A stretch of DNA of 64,000 bases from Microtetraspora glauca. Lineage in GTDB: Bacteria > Actinomycetota > Actinomycetes > Streptosporangiales > Streptosporangiaceae. Location of the stretch: positions 1-64,000 of the forward strand of contig BBYL01000011.1 in the NCBI GenBank assembly GCA_001570385.1. Direction: 5' to 3'. A program made the translations under genes and the position numbers. Positions 50,552 to 59,632 of this stretch are shown here, one piece after another. The notes below the pieces were generated by a model, which was not told the DNA's origin, made no database searches, and was given only the letters and a program-made list of their open reading frames with translations. Each line of letters opens with the position of its first letter. The first letter of the stretch is position 1.

Positions 50552-52834
50552 TCATCCGGTGCCCGCCGCGGCCCGCAGCTCGGGCACGGGCGTGAAGCGC
50601 TCCTGGTGCAGCACGTGGACGCTCGCCGAGCCGATGTCGAAGTACAGGCCGGAAAGCTCCAGCTTCCCCGACCGGACCAGGGCGTCCACACGGGGATGAG
50701 AACGCAGGTTGTCCAGCTGCTGGATCACGTTCACCCGGCAGAGCCGGTCCAGCGGGCCCGCGTCGTCCCCCGCGCTCTCCGACGCCACGAAACGGGCGAG
50801 GGTGTGCCGTCCGTGGCGGAGCCAGCCGCGCAGGGAGGGGAAGTCCGTCCCGAACACCGCCTCCCACTCGGCCGGTGCGGGCGGGACCTCGCCCAGCAGG
50901 GCCGCCATCGCGCCGCAACCGGAGTGCCCGCACACCGTGATCGTCCGCACCGCCAGGACCCCCACGGCGTACTCGACCGCGGCCATGACGGAGTCGTCGT
51001 GCGGCGCCATGCGATGGCGGGGGACCAGGTTGCCGATGTTGCGGACCGTGAACAGGTCGCCTGGCCCGCTCGCGGTGATGATGTTCGGCACGATCCGCGA
51101 GTCGGCGCACGTGATGAACAGATGCGAGGGCGCCTGCCCGCGCGCCAACCGGGTCAGCAGCGGCCGCACCAACGGGGCCGTCCGCCGCTGGAACTCCCGG
51201 GTCCCCTTCAGCAGATCCGGTACGGCTTCCGCGTCGGCGACCGCCGCGGCGGGAACCGCGTCCGGGCCGACCTCACCGGAAGGGGGGCCGGAACGCCGAT
51301 ACGCCCAGGGCAGCCACCACCGGTCGTGCCGGAACGGGCTCTTGGCCGGGAACATCCGGGTGCCGCTCACGGCGGCCGAGTACCACTCGTCGTGCAGCTC
51401 GTCGATGTCGATCGTGCCGCCGGTCCGTTCGTGTTCCAGCCGCCAGGCGTGCAGCGCCTCGAAGGCGGCGTTGTCCATGAAGTCGACGTGCAGGTCGAGC
51501 TCCACCGCCGAGCCGGCGGGGATGGCCCGCAGCGAGTCGGTCAGCCGGGGCACGCCGAGAAAGGTGAGCGAGCCGGTGACGACGACGCGCCAGCAGCCGG
51601 CGTCGGGCCGTACCTGCACCGAGAGCCAGGTGAGGCGGCGGAGCGCGAGCAGCGCGGCCAGGCCGAGCCCGATCAGGACGCCCTCGGCGAGCCCGATCAG
51701 CACCACGCCCGCCATGGTGACGAAGTAGACCGGCATCTCGCCGTGCCCGCGCAGGTTGCGCACATGGGCGACGTTCACCATCTGGACGCCGATGAAGAGC
51801 AGCAGGGCGGCGAGCGCCTCCATCGGGATCAGCATGATCGCCCAGCCGAAGGCCAGGGTGAAGAGCAGGACCCACACGCCGTGCAGCACCGTCGACCACC
51901 GGCTGCGCGCCCCCGCCCGCACGTTGGTGGTGGTCCGCACGACCACTCCGGCCACGGGCAGCCCGCCGAGCGCTCCCGAGATCACGTTGGCCGCCCCCTG
52001 CGCGGTCAGCTCCCGGTCGAGGTCGGCGCGCGGGCCGCTGTGCATCCGGTCGGACGCGACGCAGGTGAGCAGGGACTCGACCCCGGCGAGGAGGGAGACC
52101 AGCAGCACGGCCGAGACGATGGCGTGCCAGTCGCCCGCCGGCAGCACCGGACCCTGAAGCGACGAGAACCCGCCGGTCAGGTCCACCCTGGTGATGTCCC
52201 AGCCCAGCACGCTCGCCGGGAGCGCCCCGATCAGGAGGGCGGCGAGCGGTGCGGGAACCGCGCGCAGACGGGGGAGCCGGTTCCACACGAGCATGACCGC
52301 GATGGTGATGACGCCCACCATGACGGCGTGGCCATGGTTGTTCATGATCTGTGAGGGCAGCTCCAGCAGGTTCTCCACGGCGGACTTCTGCGGCTGGCCG
52401 CCGAGAACGATGTGGAGCTGCGACAACGCGATCACGACGCCCACCCCGGCGAGCATCCCGTGGACGACGGCGGGGGAGACGGCCAGGGCCGCCCGCGCCA
52501 CCCGGAAGACCCCCAGCAGGAGCTGCACCAGCCCCGCCATCAGCGTGATCATGCAGGTGGCGCGCCAGCCGTACGTGTGGACGAGGTCGGCGACCACCAG
52601 GGACAGCCCGGCGGCCGGACCGCTGACCTGAACCACGGACCCGCCCAGGGCGCCCGCGACCACGCCGCCGACGACCGCCGCGACCAGTCCCGCGGCGATC
52701 GGCGCACCGGACGCGACGGCTATCCCGAGGGAGAGGGGCACCGCGACGAGGAAAACCACCAGCGAAGCGGGAAAGTCGTGCCGGAGAACCGACCGCCAAT
52801 CACGCTTTGTATTCGTATAGCCACTCTCCGTCAT
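50552..52834 (-). CDS. SulP anion transporter fused to STAS and beta-carbonic anhydrase
   Basis: 760 aa. Residues about 15-420 form the SulP transporter (about 12-14 helices; FPASLVVFLVAVPLSLGIA at the start, QVSGPAAGLSL). About 430-520 is a STAS domain (VELDLHVDFMDNAAFEAL). About 555-760 is a beta-type carbonic anhydrase with zinc ligands Cys and Asp/Arg in FITCADSRIVP, and His/Cys in VCGHSGCGA. Such fusions are thought to import bicarbonate and interconvert it with CO2 at the membrane, feeding carboxylases or pH control. All zinc ligands are present. Single gene. Confidence 0.93.
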   Translation of the reverse strand: MTESGYTNTKRDWRSVLRHDFPASLVVFLVAVPLSLGIAVASGAPIAAGLVAAVVGGVVAGALGGSVVQVSGPAAGLSLVVADLVHTYGWRATCMITLMAGLVQLLLGVFRVARAALAVSPAVVHGMLAGVGVVIALSQLHIVLGGQPQKSAVENLLELPSQIMNNHGHAVMVGVITIAVMLVWNRLPRLRAVPAPLAALLIGALPASVLGWDITRVDLTGGFSSLQGPVLPAGDWHAIVSAVLLVSLLAGVESLLTCVASDRMHSGPRADLDRELTAQGAANVISGALGGLPVAGVVVRTTTNVRAGARSRWSTVLHGVWVLLFTLAFGWAIMLIPMEALAALLLFIGVQMVNVAHVRNLRGHGEMPVYFVTMAGVVLIGLAEGVLIGLGLAALLALRRLTWLSVQVRPDAGCWRVVVTGSLTFLGVPRLTDSLRAIPAGSAVELDLHVDFMDNAAFEALHAWRLEHERTGGTIDIDELHDEWYSAAVSGTRMFPAKSPFRHDRWWLPWAYRRSGPPSGEVGPDAVPAAAVADAEAVPDLLKGTREFQRRTAPLVRPLLTRLARGQAPSHLFITCADSRIVPNIITASGPGDLFTVRNIGNLVPRHRMAPHDDSVMAAVEYAVGVLAVRTITVCGHSGCGAMAALLGEVPPAPAEWEAVFGTDFPSLRGWLRHGRHTLARFVASESAGDDAGPLDRLCRVNVIQQLDNLRSHPRVDALVRSGKLELSGLYFDIGSASVHVLHQERFTPVPELRAAAGTG

Positions 52835-52886
52835 AACGCGACCCTATGGCAGGGATCACGCGCAGGTCAGGCAAGTGGGAGGAAAG

Positions 52887-54548
52887 TCAGCGGTAATAGT
52901 CGGGATAGTCGCTCTCGGGGGTGCGGTGGCTGCCCCGGCGTCCGCTCGGCTCCGGAGTGGCGCCGCCGTACAGCTCGTCGTAGGAGGGCCAGCTGCCGCC
53001 GGGGTTCTGCTCCGGCCACGCGGACGGCTCGGGCGTGCTCGGGTATCCCTGCTGCCGATCCTGCCCGTAGTAGTCGGGCTCGTACGGCGCTGCCGAGGAG
53101 GCGTCAGAGGTGGGAGAGACCGCCCTGGAGGGGCTGGTGGGAAGTCCGGAGGCCGGGGTGGGCCCGGTCACCGTGTCGGAGTCGTCGATCGTCGCCCAGC
53201 CGGCGCTCACCTCGTAGGACGACGAGGTGGGGGTGGGCGGATAGGTCTGGTCCGAGGAGTACCCGCCGTAGGAGGGGGTCTGGTAGCCGTGCGGCGGCTC
53301 GGGGTCGTCGAGCACGTCGCGCGCGCCCGGCCAGACCGGTGTGGCCGCCGGAGGTGGCGTGTGGGATGCCTGCCCCCAGACGGGCTCGTCCACGGGCGGA
53401 GTCGATGAGGGAGTCGAGGGGAGGGGAGCCGGGCTCGCCGGAGGCACCGCGTAGGAGGGGCCGGTGTCGGAGGTGAACCGCCCCGTCGGCCCGTAGGGGT
53501 CGGCCGGAGGCACGTCGTAGGAGGCGGGCCGCTCGAACATCCCCGTGGAGGGGACGGCGGTCTCGAACGAGCCGGTGGAGCGGGCGGAGGTCGGGGCGGG
53601 GCCGGTGTCGCGGATGGCCTCGAACATCCCGGTGGACGGGATCGCGTCCTCGAACGAGCCGGTGGCGGAGGCGGTGGACGGGGCGGGGCCGGTGTCGCGG
53701 ATGGCCTCGAACATCCCGGTGGACGGGATCACGCTCTCGAACGGGCCGGTGGACGGTGTCGCGCCGCGTACGGCCTCGAAGGAGCCGCTGCCGCGGGAGG
53801 CGTCCAGCGGATCGCCCGCAAGCGGGGCGGGGAAGGGACCGCTCGGCTGGGAGGCCGCGAACGGGCCGGTGGGCATCGGGGCGCCGCGGTCGAGCAGCGG
53901 GTCGGGCCGCGAGGCGGGCGCCGGGGTGCCCAGAGCGCTCAGCGCGTCGGAGGCCGGGGCGGAGAAGGTCATGGTCTTCTGCTCGGCGAGTGCCGAGGCG
54001 GGGGTGGCGCGCCGGGGTTCGACCAGATCGGCCAGGCCGGACGCGCCGGAATGCTGCGGCAAGGAGCCCTGGAGCGTGACGGCGTCGGGATCGGGTGAGG
54101 CGGCGCCGGTGCGGGGCGTACCCGCCTGCCCTCCGGCCGCGCCGTCGTAACCGCCGTCGTCGGCGCGGACGCGGGTCCAGTAGTCGTCGTCGTAATCGTC
54201 CTGCTCGCCCCACTCGTCCACCCCGCGGCGGCCGCGGGCGGCGGCGGGCTGCTTGCCGCCGCGCTGCGCGGGGCGCGAGGCCTGCCGGCCGCCGGGACGG
54301 GGCGCCGGACGGGGGCCGGCCGGGCGCTTGGCCGGGGGCTCCTCGAAGGCGTCGAAGCCCTTGGGGAAACTCTCGAAGAACGTGTCCTCAGCCGGCCGCC
54401 GGGGTTTAGGACCCTTGTTCTCGGCCATCGCCTTGATCCGCTCGGGAGAGAGCGCGCTCTCCCTGCGGTTCATCGACCGCATGCCCATGGCCACGACCAC
54501 CAGCACCAAGAGCACGACGGCGACGAGGCCAAAAATGACCGCGATCAT
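52887..54548 (-). CDS. Single-pass membrane protein with TGxFE repeats
   Basis: 553 aa. One helix at the very N-terminus (1-21, VIFGLVAVVLLVLVVVAMG), then a long low-complexity cytoplasmic part. Residues about 30-130 are basic and Pro-rich, and about 200-360 contain at least seven repeats of the type (S/P)TG(S/M/P)FE, often followed by AIRDTGPAP. The C-terminus is Pro/Ser/Tyr-rich with EPDYYGQD and DELYGG. No folded domain is visible. Repeated Phe-containing short motifs in a disordered tail may bind a partner many times (inference). Function unknown. Confidence 0.78.
   Translation of the reverse strand: MIAVIFGLVAVVLLVLVVVAMGMRSMNRRESALSPERIKAMAENKGPKPRRPAEDTFFESFPKGFDAFEEPPAKRPAGPRPAPRPGGRQASRPAQRGGKQPAAARGRRGVDEWGEQDDYDDDYWTRVRADDGGYDGAAGGQAGTPRTGAASPDPDAVTLQGSLPQHSGASGLADLVEPRRATPASALAEQKTMTFSAPASDALSALGTPAPASRPDPLLDRGAPMPTGPFAASQPSGPFPAPLAGDPLDASRGSGSFEAVRGATPSTGPFESVIPSTGMFEAIRDTGPAPSTASATGSFEDAIPSTGMFEAIRDTGPAPTSARSTGSFETAVPSTGMFERPASYDVPPADPYGPTGRFTSDTGPSYAVPPASPAPLPSTPSSTPPVDEPVWGQASHTPPPAATPVWPGARDVLDDPEPPHGYQTPSYGGYSSDQTYPPTPTSSSYEVSAGWATIDDSDTVTGPTPASGLPTSPSRAVSPTSDASSAAPYEPDYYGQDRQQGYPSTPEPSAWPEQNPGGSWPSYDELYGGATPEPSGRRGSHRTPESDYPDYYR
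53593..53730 (-). repeat. 51-bp direct repeats inside the TGxFE protein gene
   Basis: 53593-53643 and 53680-53730 are identical 51-bp copies, 87 bp apart, and so in phase with the reading frame. They encode the IPSTGMFEAIRDTGPAP unit. Recent duplication or gene conversion is likely, because synonymous sites are also identical. Confidence 0.85.
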
Positions 54549-54731
54549 AGCACCACCCTCAAGGCCATGGCCTTCCAGCGGCGCCGGTGAGGTCGCGCGG
54601 CCATCGACGCGACCTGCCCCCTTTGTTCACCTGCGCTCAGCAATTGGATCCGATTCTGCTCGACCACGATGACCGTTGTCACACCCTTGGTGAAGATTGG
54701 TGAGGCACTGCTACCTGAGGTGTTCACCATG

Positions 54732-55277
54732 TCACTCGATGTTCGCCGCAGTGAGACGCCCGCGGGCGATGGTGTGATCGGCGATGTGCTGCAAGGTATC
54801 CGCGAGGGCGGAGCCCTGCTGGAGATCGAGCTTCGCGTCGAGGGCGTACACCGTGAAACGGTAGTTTCCCTCGGTGGCGCACGGCGGCACGTACCCGACC
54901 TTCCCCGTCGTCGTCTGGCCCTGCCGGGCACCTCGGGGGACGCCGTTCTCGCCCAGTTCAGTGGTGTTGGGATCGATGTTGAAGACCACCCAGTGCACCT
55001 CCGCTTCGCTTCGAGGGCTGTTGTCGTCGACCACAAGGGCCACCGACTTGGCACCCGACGTACCCGACCAGCGGAGGGGCGGGTTGCCCATCCCTCCATT
55101 GCAGGAGTAGCCGTGCGGCAAGGGGGCGCCGTCGCGGAACCGCGGGCTCGACACACTGATCACGTCGAGGTTCCTGGGCGAGCCGCCGCCCAGGATCCCG
55201 CAGCCCGTCGCGGTGAGCGCCACCGCCGCTATGGCGGCGGCACGCCGCGCGCGTCCTGACTTGTTCGGCGACCCCAT
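54732..55277 (-). CDS. PEBP/YbhB-like lipoprotein
   Basis: 181 aa. The lipobox LTATGC makes Cys26 the lipid anchor. The mature part is a phosphatidylethanolamine-binding-protein (Raf-kinase-inhibitor-like) fold: VSSPRFRDGAPLPHGYSCNG, NPPLRWSG, ALVVDDNSP, VHWVVFNID and the C-terminal YALDAKLDL. The ligand pocket residues (Asp in VDDNSP, His in VHW) are there. The physiological role in bacteria is unknown. The 183-bp gap before the 54548 gene holds no gene. Confidence 0.9.
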   Translation of the reverse strand: MGSPNKSGRARRAAAIAAVALTATGCGILGGGSPRNLDVISVSSPRFRDGAPLPHGYSCNGGMGNPPLRWSGTSGAKSVALVVDDNSPRSEAEVHWVVFNIDPNTTELGENGVPRGARQGQTTTGKVGYVPPCATEGNYRFTVYALDAKLDLQQGSALADTLQHIADHTIARGRLTAANIE

Positions 55278-55509
55278 GCCCGATGATGCTACGCGGATCT
55301 GGACGGTGCGCTGACCGGATCGCGCCGATCCGTTCCTCCGGCCGCCACCGCGAGCGGTCCCGTGGCGATGCGATACCCGTGCTCACCCCTGGTGCCGGAG
55401 TGACATGACCGCCGTGCTCACCGGCGGTGCCGGAGTGACGGGACGGGCATGTTCGCGCCCGGTCCCGGATCGCTTCCGGCCGGATGACTCGCCAGCCCCT
55501 CCGGGCACC

Positions 55510-55515
55510 GATAAT
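55510..55515 (+). promoter_or_regulatory. -10 box of a leaderless AfsR-like gene
   Basis: GATAAT stands 6 nt before the ATG at 55522, so transcription would start at or next to the first codon. No -35 box is recognisable, as at activator-dependent promoters. Confidence 0.55.
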
Positions 55516-55521
55516 CGAGGC

Positions 55522-58500
55522 ATGGAGGGGACGGAACGGGACACGCGTCTGAAATTCGCCGTCCTCGGTCCTCTCGAGGTCCGCCAGGACGGGCGGCTGA
55601 TCGAGATCGGCGGACAGCGGCTCCGCGCCCTCCTGACGACGCTGCTCCTCGACGCGGGCAGTGCCGTTCCCGTCGACGCCCTCGTCGCGGGAGTGTGGGA
55701 GGACAACCCGCCGAGCGGCGTCGGCAACGCGCTCCAGGCCCTGATCTCCCGGCTCCGCGCGGTGATCGACCGCGATCTGGTGGTCGCCCACCCCTCCGGA
55801 TACCGCCTGGCCGTCTCGCCAGAGCTGGTGGACGTCCACCTGTTCACCCGGCTCTGCCGGGACGGCGGCCGCGAGCTGGCCGCGCGCGACGCCGCCGGTG
55901 CCGCGCGCACCCTGCGGGACGCCCTGGCCCTCTGGCGCGGGCCCGCGCTCCCCGACCTGCCCGACGGGGCGCCCGAGATCGCCCGGCTCGACGACCTGCG
56001 GATCGCCGCGACCGAGGACCGGATCGACGCCGACCTGCTGCTCGGACGGCACGCGGAGGTGCTGCCCGAGCTCCGCTCCCTGATCACGGCCCACCCGCTG
56101 CGCGAGCGGTTGCGCGGCCAGTTCATGCGGGCCCTCTACGCGTCCGGCCGGCACGTGGAGGCGCTCGCCGCCTACGAGGAGGCCCGGTCCTCCTTCGCCG
56201 ACCTGCTCGGCGCCGACCCGTCGCCCCAGCTCGCCGAGCTGCACCTCGCCGTGCTCCGCCGCGACCTGCTCTCCCCGCATGGCGACCTGCTCTCCCCGCA
56301 TGGCGACCCGCCGAGTGACGACCCGCCGCATCACGACCCGCCGCATCACGACCCGCCGCATCACGACGCCACGCGGCCCGCGCCCGCCGCGCGCAAGGGC
56401 AACCTGCGGGCCAGGCTGACGAGCTTCGTCGGGCGCGAGCCGGACGTCGAGCGCGCGGGGGAACTGCTGGACGGGCACCGGCTGGTCACCCTCCTCGGGC
56501 CGGGCGGGGCGGGCAAGACGAGGCTGGCGGTCGAGACCGCCGAGGCCCTCTCGGCCCGCATGCCGGACGGCGCGTGGCTGGTCGAGCTCGCCTCGCTGCG
56601 CGATCCCGAGGAGATCGCGCAGACGGTGCTCGCCTCGCTCGGCCTCAGGGACGCGTCCCTGATGACCAGGCATCCGGGTGCGCCGCACGCCGAGACCGAC
56701 CCCATGGGTCGGCTGGCCGGCCTTCTCGCGGGCCGGCGCATGCTGATCGTGCTCGACAACTGCGAGCACCTGATCGAGCCCGCCGCGGTGCTGGTGGACC
56801 GGCTGCTGGCCGACTGCCCGGACGTCCGTGTCCTCGCCACCAGCCGCGAGCCGCTGGGGATCACCGGTGAGATGTTGTGGCCGGTCCGGCCGCTCGACCT
56901 CGATCACGCCGTCCGGCTGTTCGCCGACCGGGCCGTCGCCGCCCGGTCCGGCTACACGGTGGACGGCGAGCGCCCCGCCGTCGAACGCATCTGCCGCGAG
57001 CTCGACGGCATGCCCCTGGCGATCGAGCTGGCCGCCGCCCGGCTGCGCACCCTCTCGGCCGCGCAGATCGCCGACCGGCTCGACGACCGTTTCCGCCTGC
57101 TCACCAGCGGGAGCCGTACGGCGCTGCCGAGGCACCAGACGCTTCGCGCCGTGGTCGAGTGGAGCTGGGAGCTGCTGGATGAGGACGAGCGGCGTCTCGC
57201 CGCGCGGCTGTCGGTCTTCGCGGGCGGGGCGACGCTGGAGAGCGCAGAACGGGTCTGCGCCGGTCCCGGCATGTCCGGCTGGGCCGTCGACCTGCTCGGA
57301 CATCTGGTGGACAAGTCCCTCCTCGTCTACGACGGCGGGCGTTACACGATGCTGGAGACGATCAGGGCCTACGCCGCCGAGCGGCTCGCCGAGTCCGGCG
57401 AGGAGCACCGCGTACAGCTGGCGCACGCCGGCTATTTCACCGAGTTGGCGGAGACCGCCGACTCGCGGTTGCGCGGGCGGGACCAGGTCGAGTGGCTGGC
57501 GCGGCTGACGGCAGAGCAGGACAACCTGTCGGCCGCGCTGCGCCGGGCGGTCGACGGCGGCGCCGCGGAGCTGGCGGTCCGACTGGTCGGCGCCCTCGGC
57601 TGGTACTGGTGGCTGGCCGGCCGCCGCGGGGAGGGCGCGGCACGTGCCGCCGAAGTGCTCCGGATCGTCCCCGAGGACATGGACCCGGCCAAGCGGGCCC
57701 TGGTGCTGGCGGTCTACGGCGTGACCGTCCTGGGCGGATCCGCCGACTGGGAGAGGGCGAGGGAGGCACTCGAAGGCGTCTCCCTACTGACCGGGCTCCT
57801 CGAACCAGGCTCGCTGCATCCGATCGTCGCGCTCGCCCGGCCGGTGCTGAACCTCTTCCTGCGCCAGGACGACCCCATCGACGCGCTCCTGGAGGAGTTG
57901 TTCGCCGACCGGGATCCGTGGCTGGTCGCCTCCGCCCACCTTTTCCGCGGTCACCTGCACTTCAACAGCGGCAGGGTCGAGGAGGGAGAGGCCGACGTGC
58001 GAGCCGCGCTGGACGGCTTCCGCATGACCGGAGACCGCTGGGGCATCGCGAACTCGCTGTCCGCGCTTGCGGAGGTCAGCGCCATGCGCGGGAACAACGC
58101 CGAGGCGATCCCGGTCATGCGCGAGGCCATCGCGTTCGTCGATGAGATCGGCGCCTCCGACGACACCCCGTACATGCGGGGCCGGCTGGCGCTCACCCTC
58201 AACGCGGCGGGTGACCGCGCGGGGGCGACCGCGGTGCTCGCCGAGGCGGCCCGCATCTGCGCGAACGGTGACGACCCGGTCGGCGCGGCGGGCGTGTGCG
58301 TCATCAAGGGAGAGTTCGCCCGCGAGGACGGTGACCTCGACCTCGCCCGCATGCACTACGCGCAGGCCGTGGGGATGCTCGACGGACCCGAGGTGCACCC
58401 GCCGCAGTTCCTCGCGACCCTGCGGGCGTCCCTCGGGCTGCTCGCCGAGCAGGAGGGCGACGCGGTCCGGTCCCGGCGGATGCACGCGGAGGCGCTGGAG

Positions 58501-58770
58501 GCCGCCCTCACGTCGCAGGACGGGCCGATCATCGGATATATCCTGATCGCCCGGGCCGGTCTGGCGCTGCTGGACGACGAGCCGGAACTGGCCGCCCGCC
58601 TTCTCGGCGCCGCCGCCGCGATTCGCGGCATAGAGGAGGTCACCGCCTACGACCACGCGCGCATCACCGCGAACGCGCAGGCCGCGCTCGGACCCGAGGA
58701 GTTCTCGCGGTCGTACGAGCGCGGCCGGGGGATGCCGTTCGACGAGGTGGTCGCCGCCGCCTCGGCGTGA
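55522..58770 (+). CDS. AfsR/SARP-type transcriptional regulator (BTAD, NB-ARC, TPR-like)
   Basis: 1082 aa from the ATG of MEGTERDTRLKFAVLGPLEV; an upstream in-frame start at 55405 is less likely. Order: winged-helix DNA-binding domain (about 8-95, LRALLTTLLLDAGSAVPVD), BTAD helices (about 96-245), a His/Pro repeat linker, NB-ARC ATPase (about 290-560) with P-loop LLGPGGAGKTRLA, RMLIVLDNCEHL and ATSREPLG, and helical repeats to the C-terminus. Such proteins activate secondary-metabolite, exporter or stress genes by binding phased direct repeats. The array before 60627 is a candidate target. A GTP/ATP-controlled switch is known for the family. Confidence 0.92.
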   Translation: MEGTERDTRLKFAVLGPLEVRQDGRLIEIGGQRLRALLTTLLLDAGSAVPVDALVAGVWEDNPPSGVGNALQALISRLRAVIDRDLVVAHPSGYRLAVSPELVDVHLFTRLCRDGGRELAARDAAGAARTLRDALALWRGPALPDLPDGAPEIARLDDLRIAATEDRIDADLLLGRHAEVLPELRSLITAHPLRERLRGQFMRALYASGRHVEALAAYEEARSSFADLLGADPSPQLAELHLAVLRRDLLSPHGDLLSPHGDPPSDDPPHHDPPHHDPPHHDATRPAPAARKGNLRARLTSFVGREPDVERAGELLDGHRLVTLLGPGGAGKTRLAVETAEALSARMPDGAWLVELASLRDPEEIAQTVLASLGLRDASLMTRHPGAPHAETDPMGRLAGLLAGRRMLIVLDNCEHLIEPAAVLVDRLLADCPDVRVLATSREPLGITGEMLWPVRPLDLDHAVRLFADRAVAARSGYTVDGERPAVERICRELDGMPLAIELAAARLRTLSAAQIADRLDDRFRLLTSGSRTALPRHQTLRAVVEWSWELLDEDERRLAARLSVFAGGATLESAERVCAGPGMSGWAVDLLGHLVDKSLLVYDGGRYTMLETIRAYAAERLAESGEEHRVQLAHAGYFTELAETADSRLRGRDQVEWLARLTAEQDNLSAALRRAVDGGAAELAVRLVGALGWYWWLAGRRGEGAARAAEVLRIVPEDMDPAKRALVLAVYGVTVLGGSADWERAREALEGVSLLTGLLEPGSLHPIVALARPVLNLFLRQDDPIDALLEELFADRDPWLVASAHLFRGHLHFNSGRVEEGEADVRAALDGFRMTGDRWGIANSLSALAEVSAMRGNNAEAIPVMREAIAFVDEIGASDDTPYMRGRLALTLNAAGDRAGATAVLAEAARICANGDDPVGAAGVCVIKGEFAREDGDLDLARMHYAQAVGMLDGPEVHPPQFLATLRASLGLLAEQEGDAVRSRRMHAEALEAALTSQDGPIIGYILIARAGLALLDDEPELAARLLGAAAAIRGIEEVTAYDHARITANAQAALGPEEFSRSYERGRGMPFDEVVAAASA
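56261..56364 (+). repeat. Coding micro-repeats in the regulator linker
   Basis: Two identical 21-bp units (56261-56281, 56282-56302) are followed, after 17 bp, by three identical 15-bp units GACCCGCCGCATCAC (56320-56364). They encode DLLSPHG twice and DPPHH three times, in frame. Slippage can change the linker length without frameshift (15 and 21 are multiples of 3). Confidence 0.85.
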
Positions 58771-58822
58771 GGGGCCCGGCGGGCCGGAGCACAGGCGGGC
58801 TCGGGTGTGGTTCAGGCGCGGC

Positions 58823-59632
58823 TCAGATGCGGTTGCGGAAGGCACGGACGGACAGCGGGGCGAACACCATCGCAAGACCGGCCGCCCAGAGCACGGAGAT
58901 GGTCGCGCTGGAGGCGACCGGACCACCGCTGAGGAGGCCCCGGACCGCGTCGGCCAGGTGGGTGACGGGGTTGATCTCCACCCACTTCTGCAGCCAGCCC
59001 GGCATGGTGTCGGTCGGCACGAAGGCGTTGCTGGTGAAGGTGATCGGCATCATCAGGGAGAACGCCACGATCTGCACCTTCTCCTGGTTCTCCGCGGTCA
59101 GCCCGATGAGCACCGCCGCCCAGGACAGCGCCAGAGCGAACGTGAGCAGCAGCGCGAGGGCGCCCACGACCCCCAGCACGCCGGTCTGGACCCGGAACCC
59201 CAGGACCATGCCGAGGCCGAGGAACAGCGCGAACGCCCACACCTGCTTGAGCGTGTCCGCGAGAATGCGCCCGGCCAGCGGCGCGGAGCGGGCGATCGGC
59301 AGGCTGCGCAGCCGGTCGAACACGCCCTTGGTGATGTCCGTGTTCAGCCCGATCGCCGTCGTCAAGCTGGCGAACAGCATGTTCTGCGCGATCAGGCCCG
59401 GCAGTGAGAACTGCAGGTAGTCACCCGTGGAGCCGGAGATCGCCCCGCCGAACACGTACGTGAACAGCAGCAGGAACATGATCGGTTGGACGCTCAGGTC
59501 GAGGAGCTCCATCGGGTTGTGCTTGATCTGCACCAGGCTCCGCCACGCGAGCGTGGCGGTGTGGCGGACGGTCGCCGCGATCCCCGGCCTCGGGGAGACG
59601 GTGACCGGGGTGGTCTGCGTGAAGGTCGTCAT
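58823..59632 (-). CDS. ABC-2 exporter permease (DrrB-like)
   Basis: 269 aa with six helices. DrrB-type marks: VQPIMFLLLFTYVFGGAI, LPGLIAQNMLFASL, KGVFDRLRSLPIARSAPLAG and PITFTSNAFVPTDTMPGWLQ. The ATG overlaps the ATPase stop (ATGA), giving coupled synthesis. The pair exports hydrophobic compounds such as antibiotics or lipids; the substrate is not known. Confidence 0.92.
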   Translation of the reverse strand: MTTFTQTTPVTVSPRPGIAATVRHTATLAWRSLVQIKHNPMELLDLSVQPIMFLLLFTYVFGGAISGSTGDYLQFSLPGLIAQNMLFASLTTAIGLNTDITKGVFDRLRSLPIARSAPLAGRILADTLKQVWAFALFLGLGMVLGFRVQTGVLGVVGALALLLTFALALSWAAVLIGLTAENQEKVQIVAFSLMMPITFTSNAFVPTDTMPGWLQKWVEINPVTHLADAVRGLLSGGPVASSATISVLWAAGLAMVFAPLSVRAFRNRI

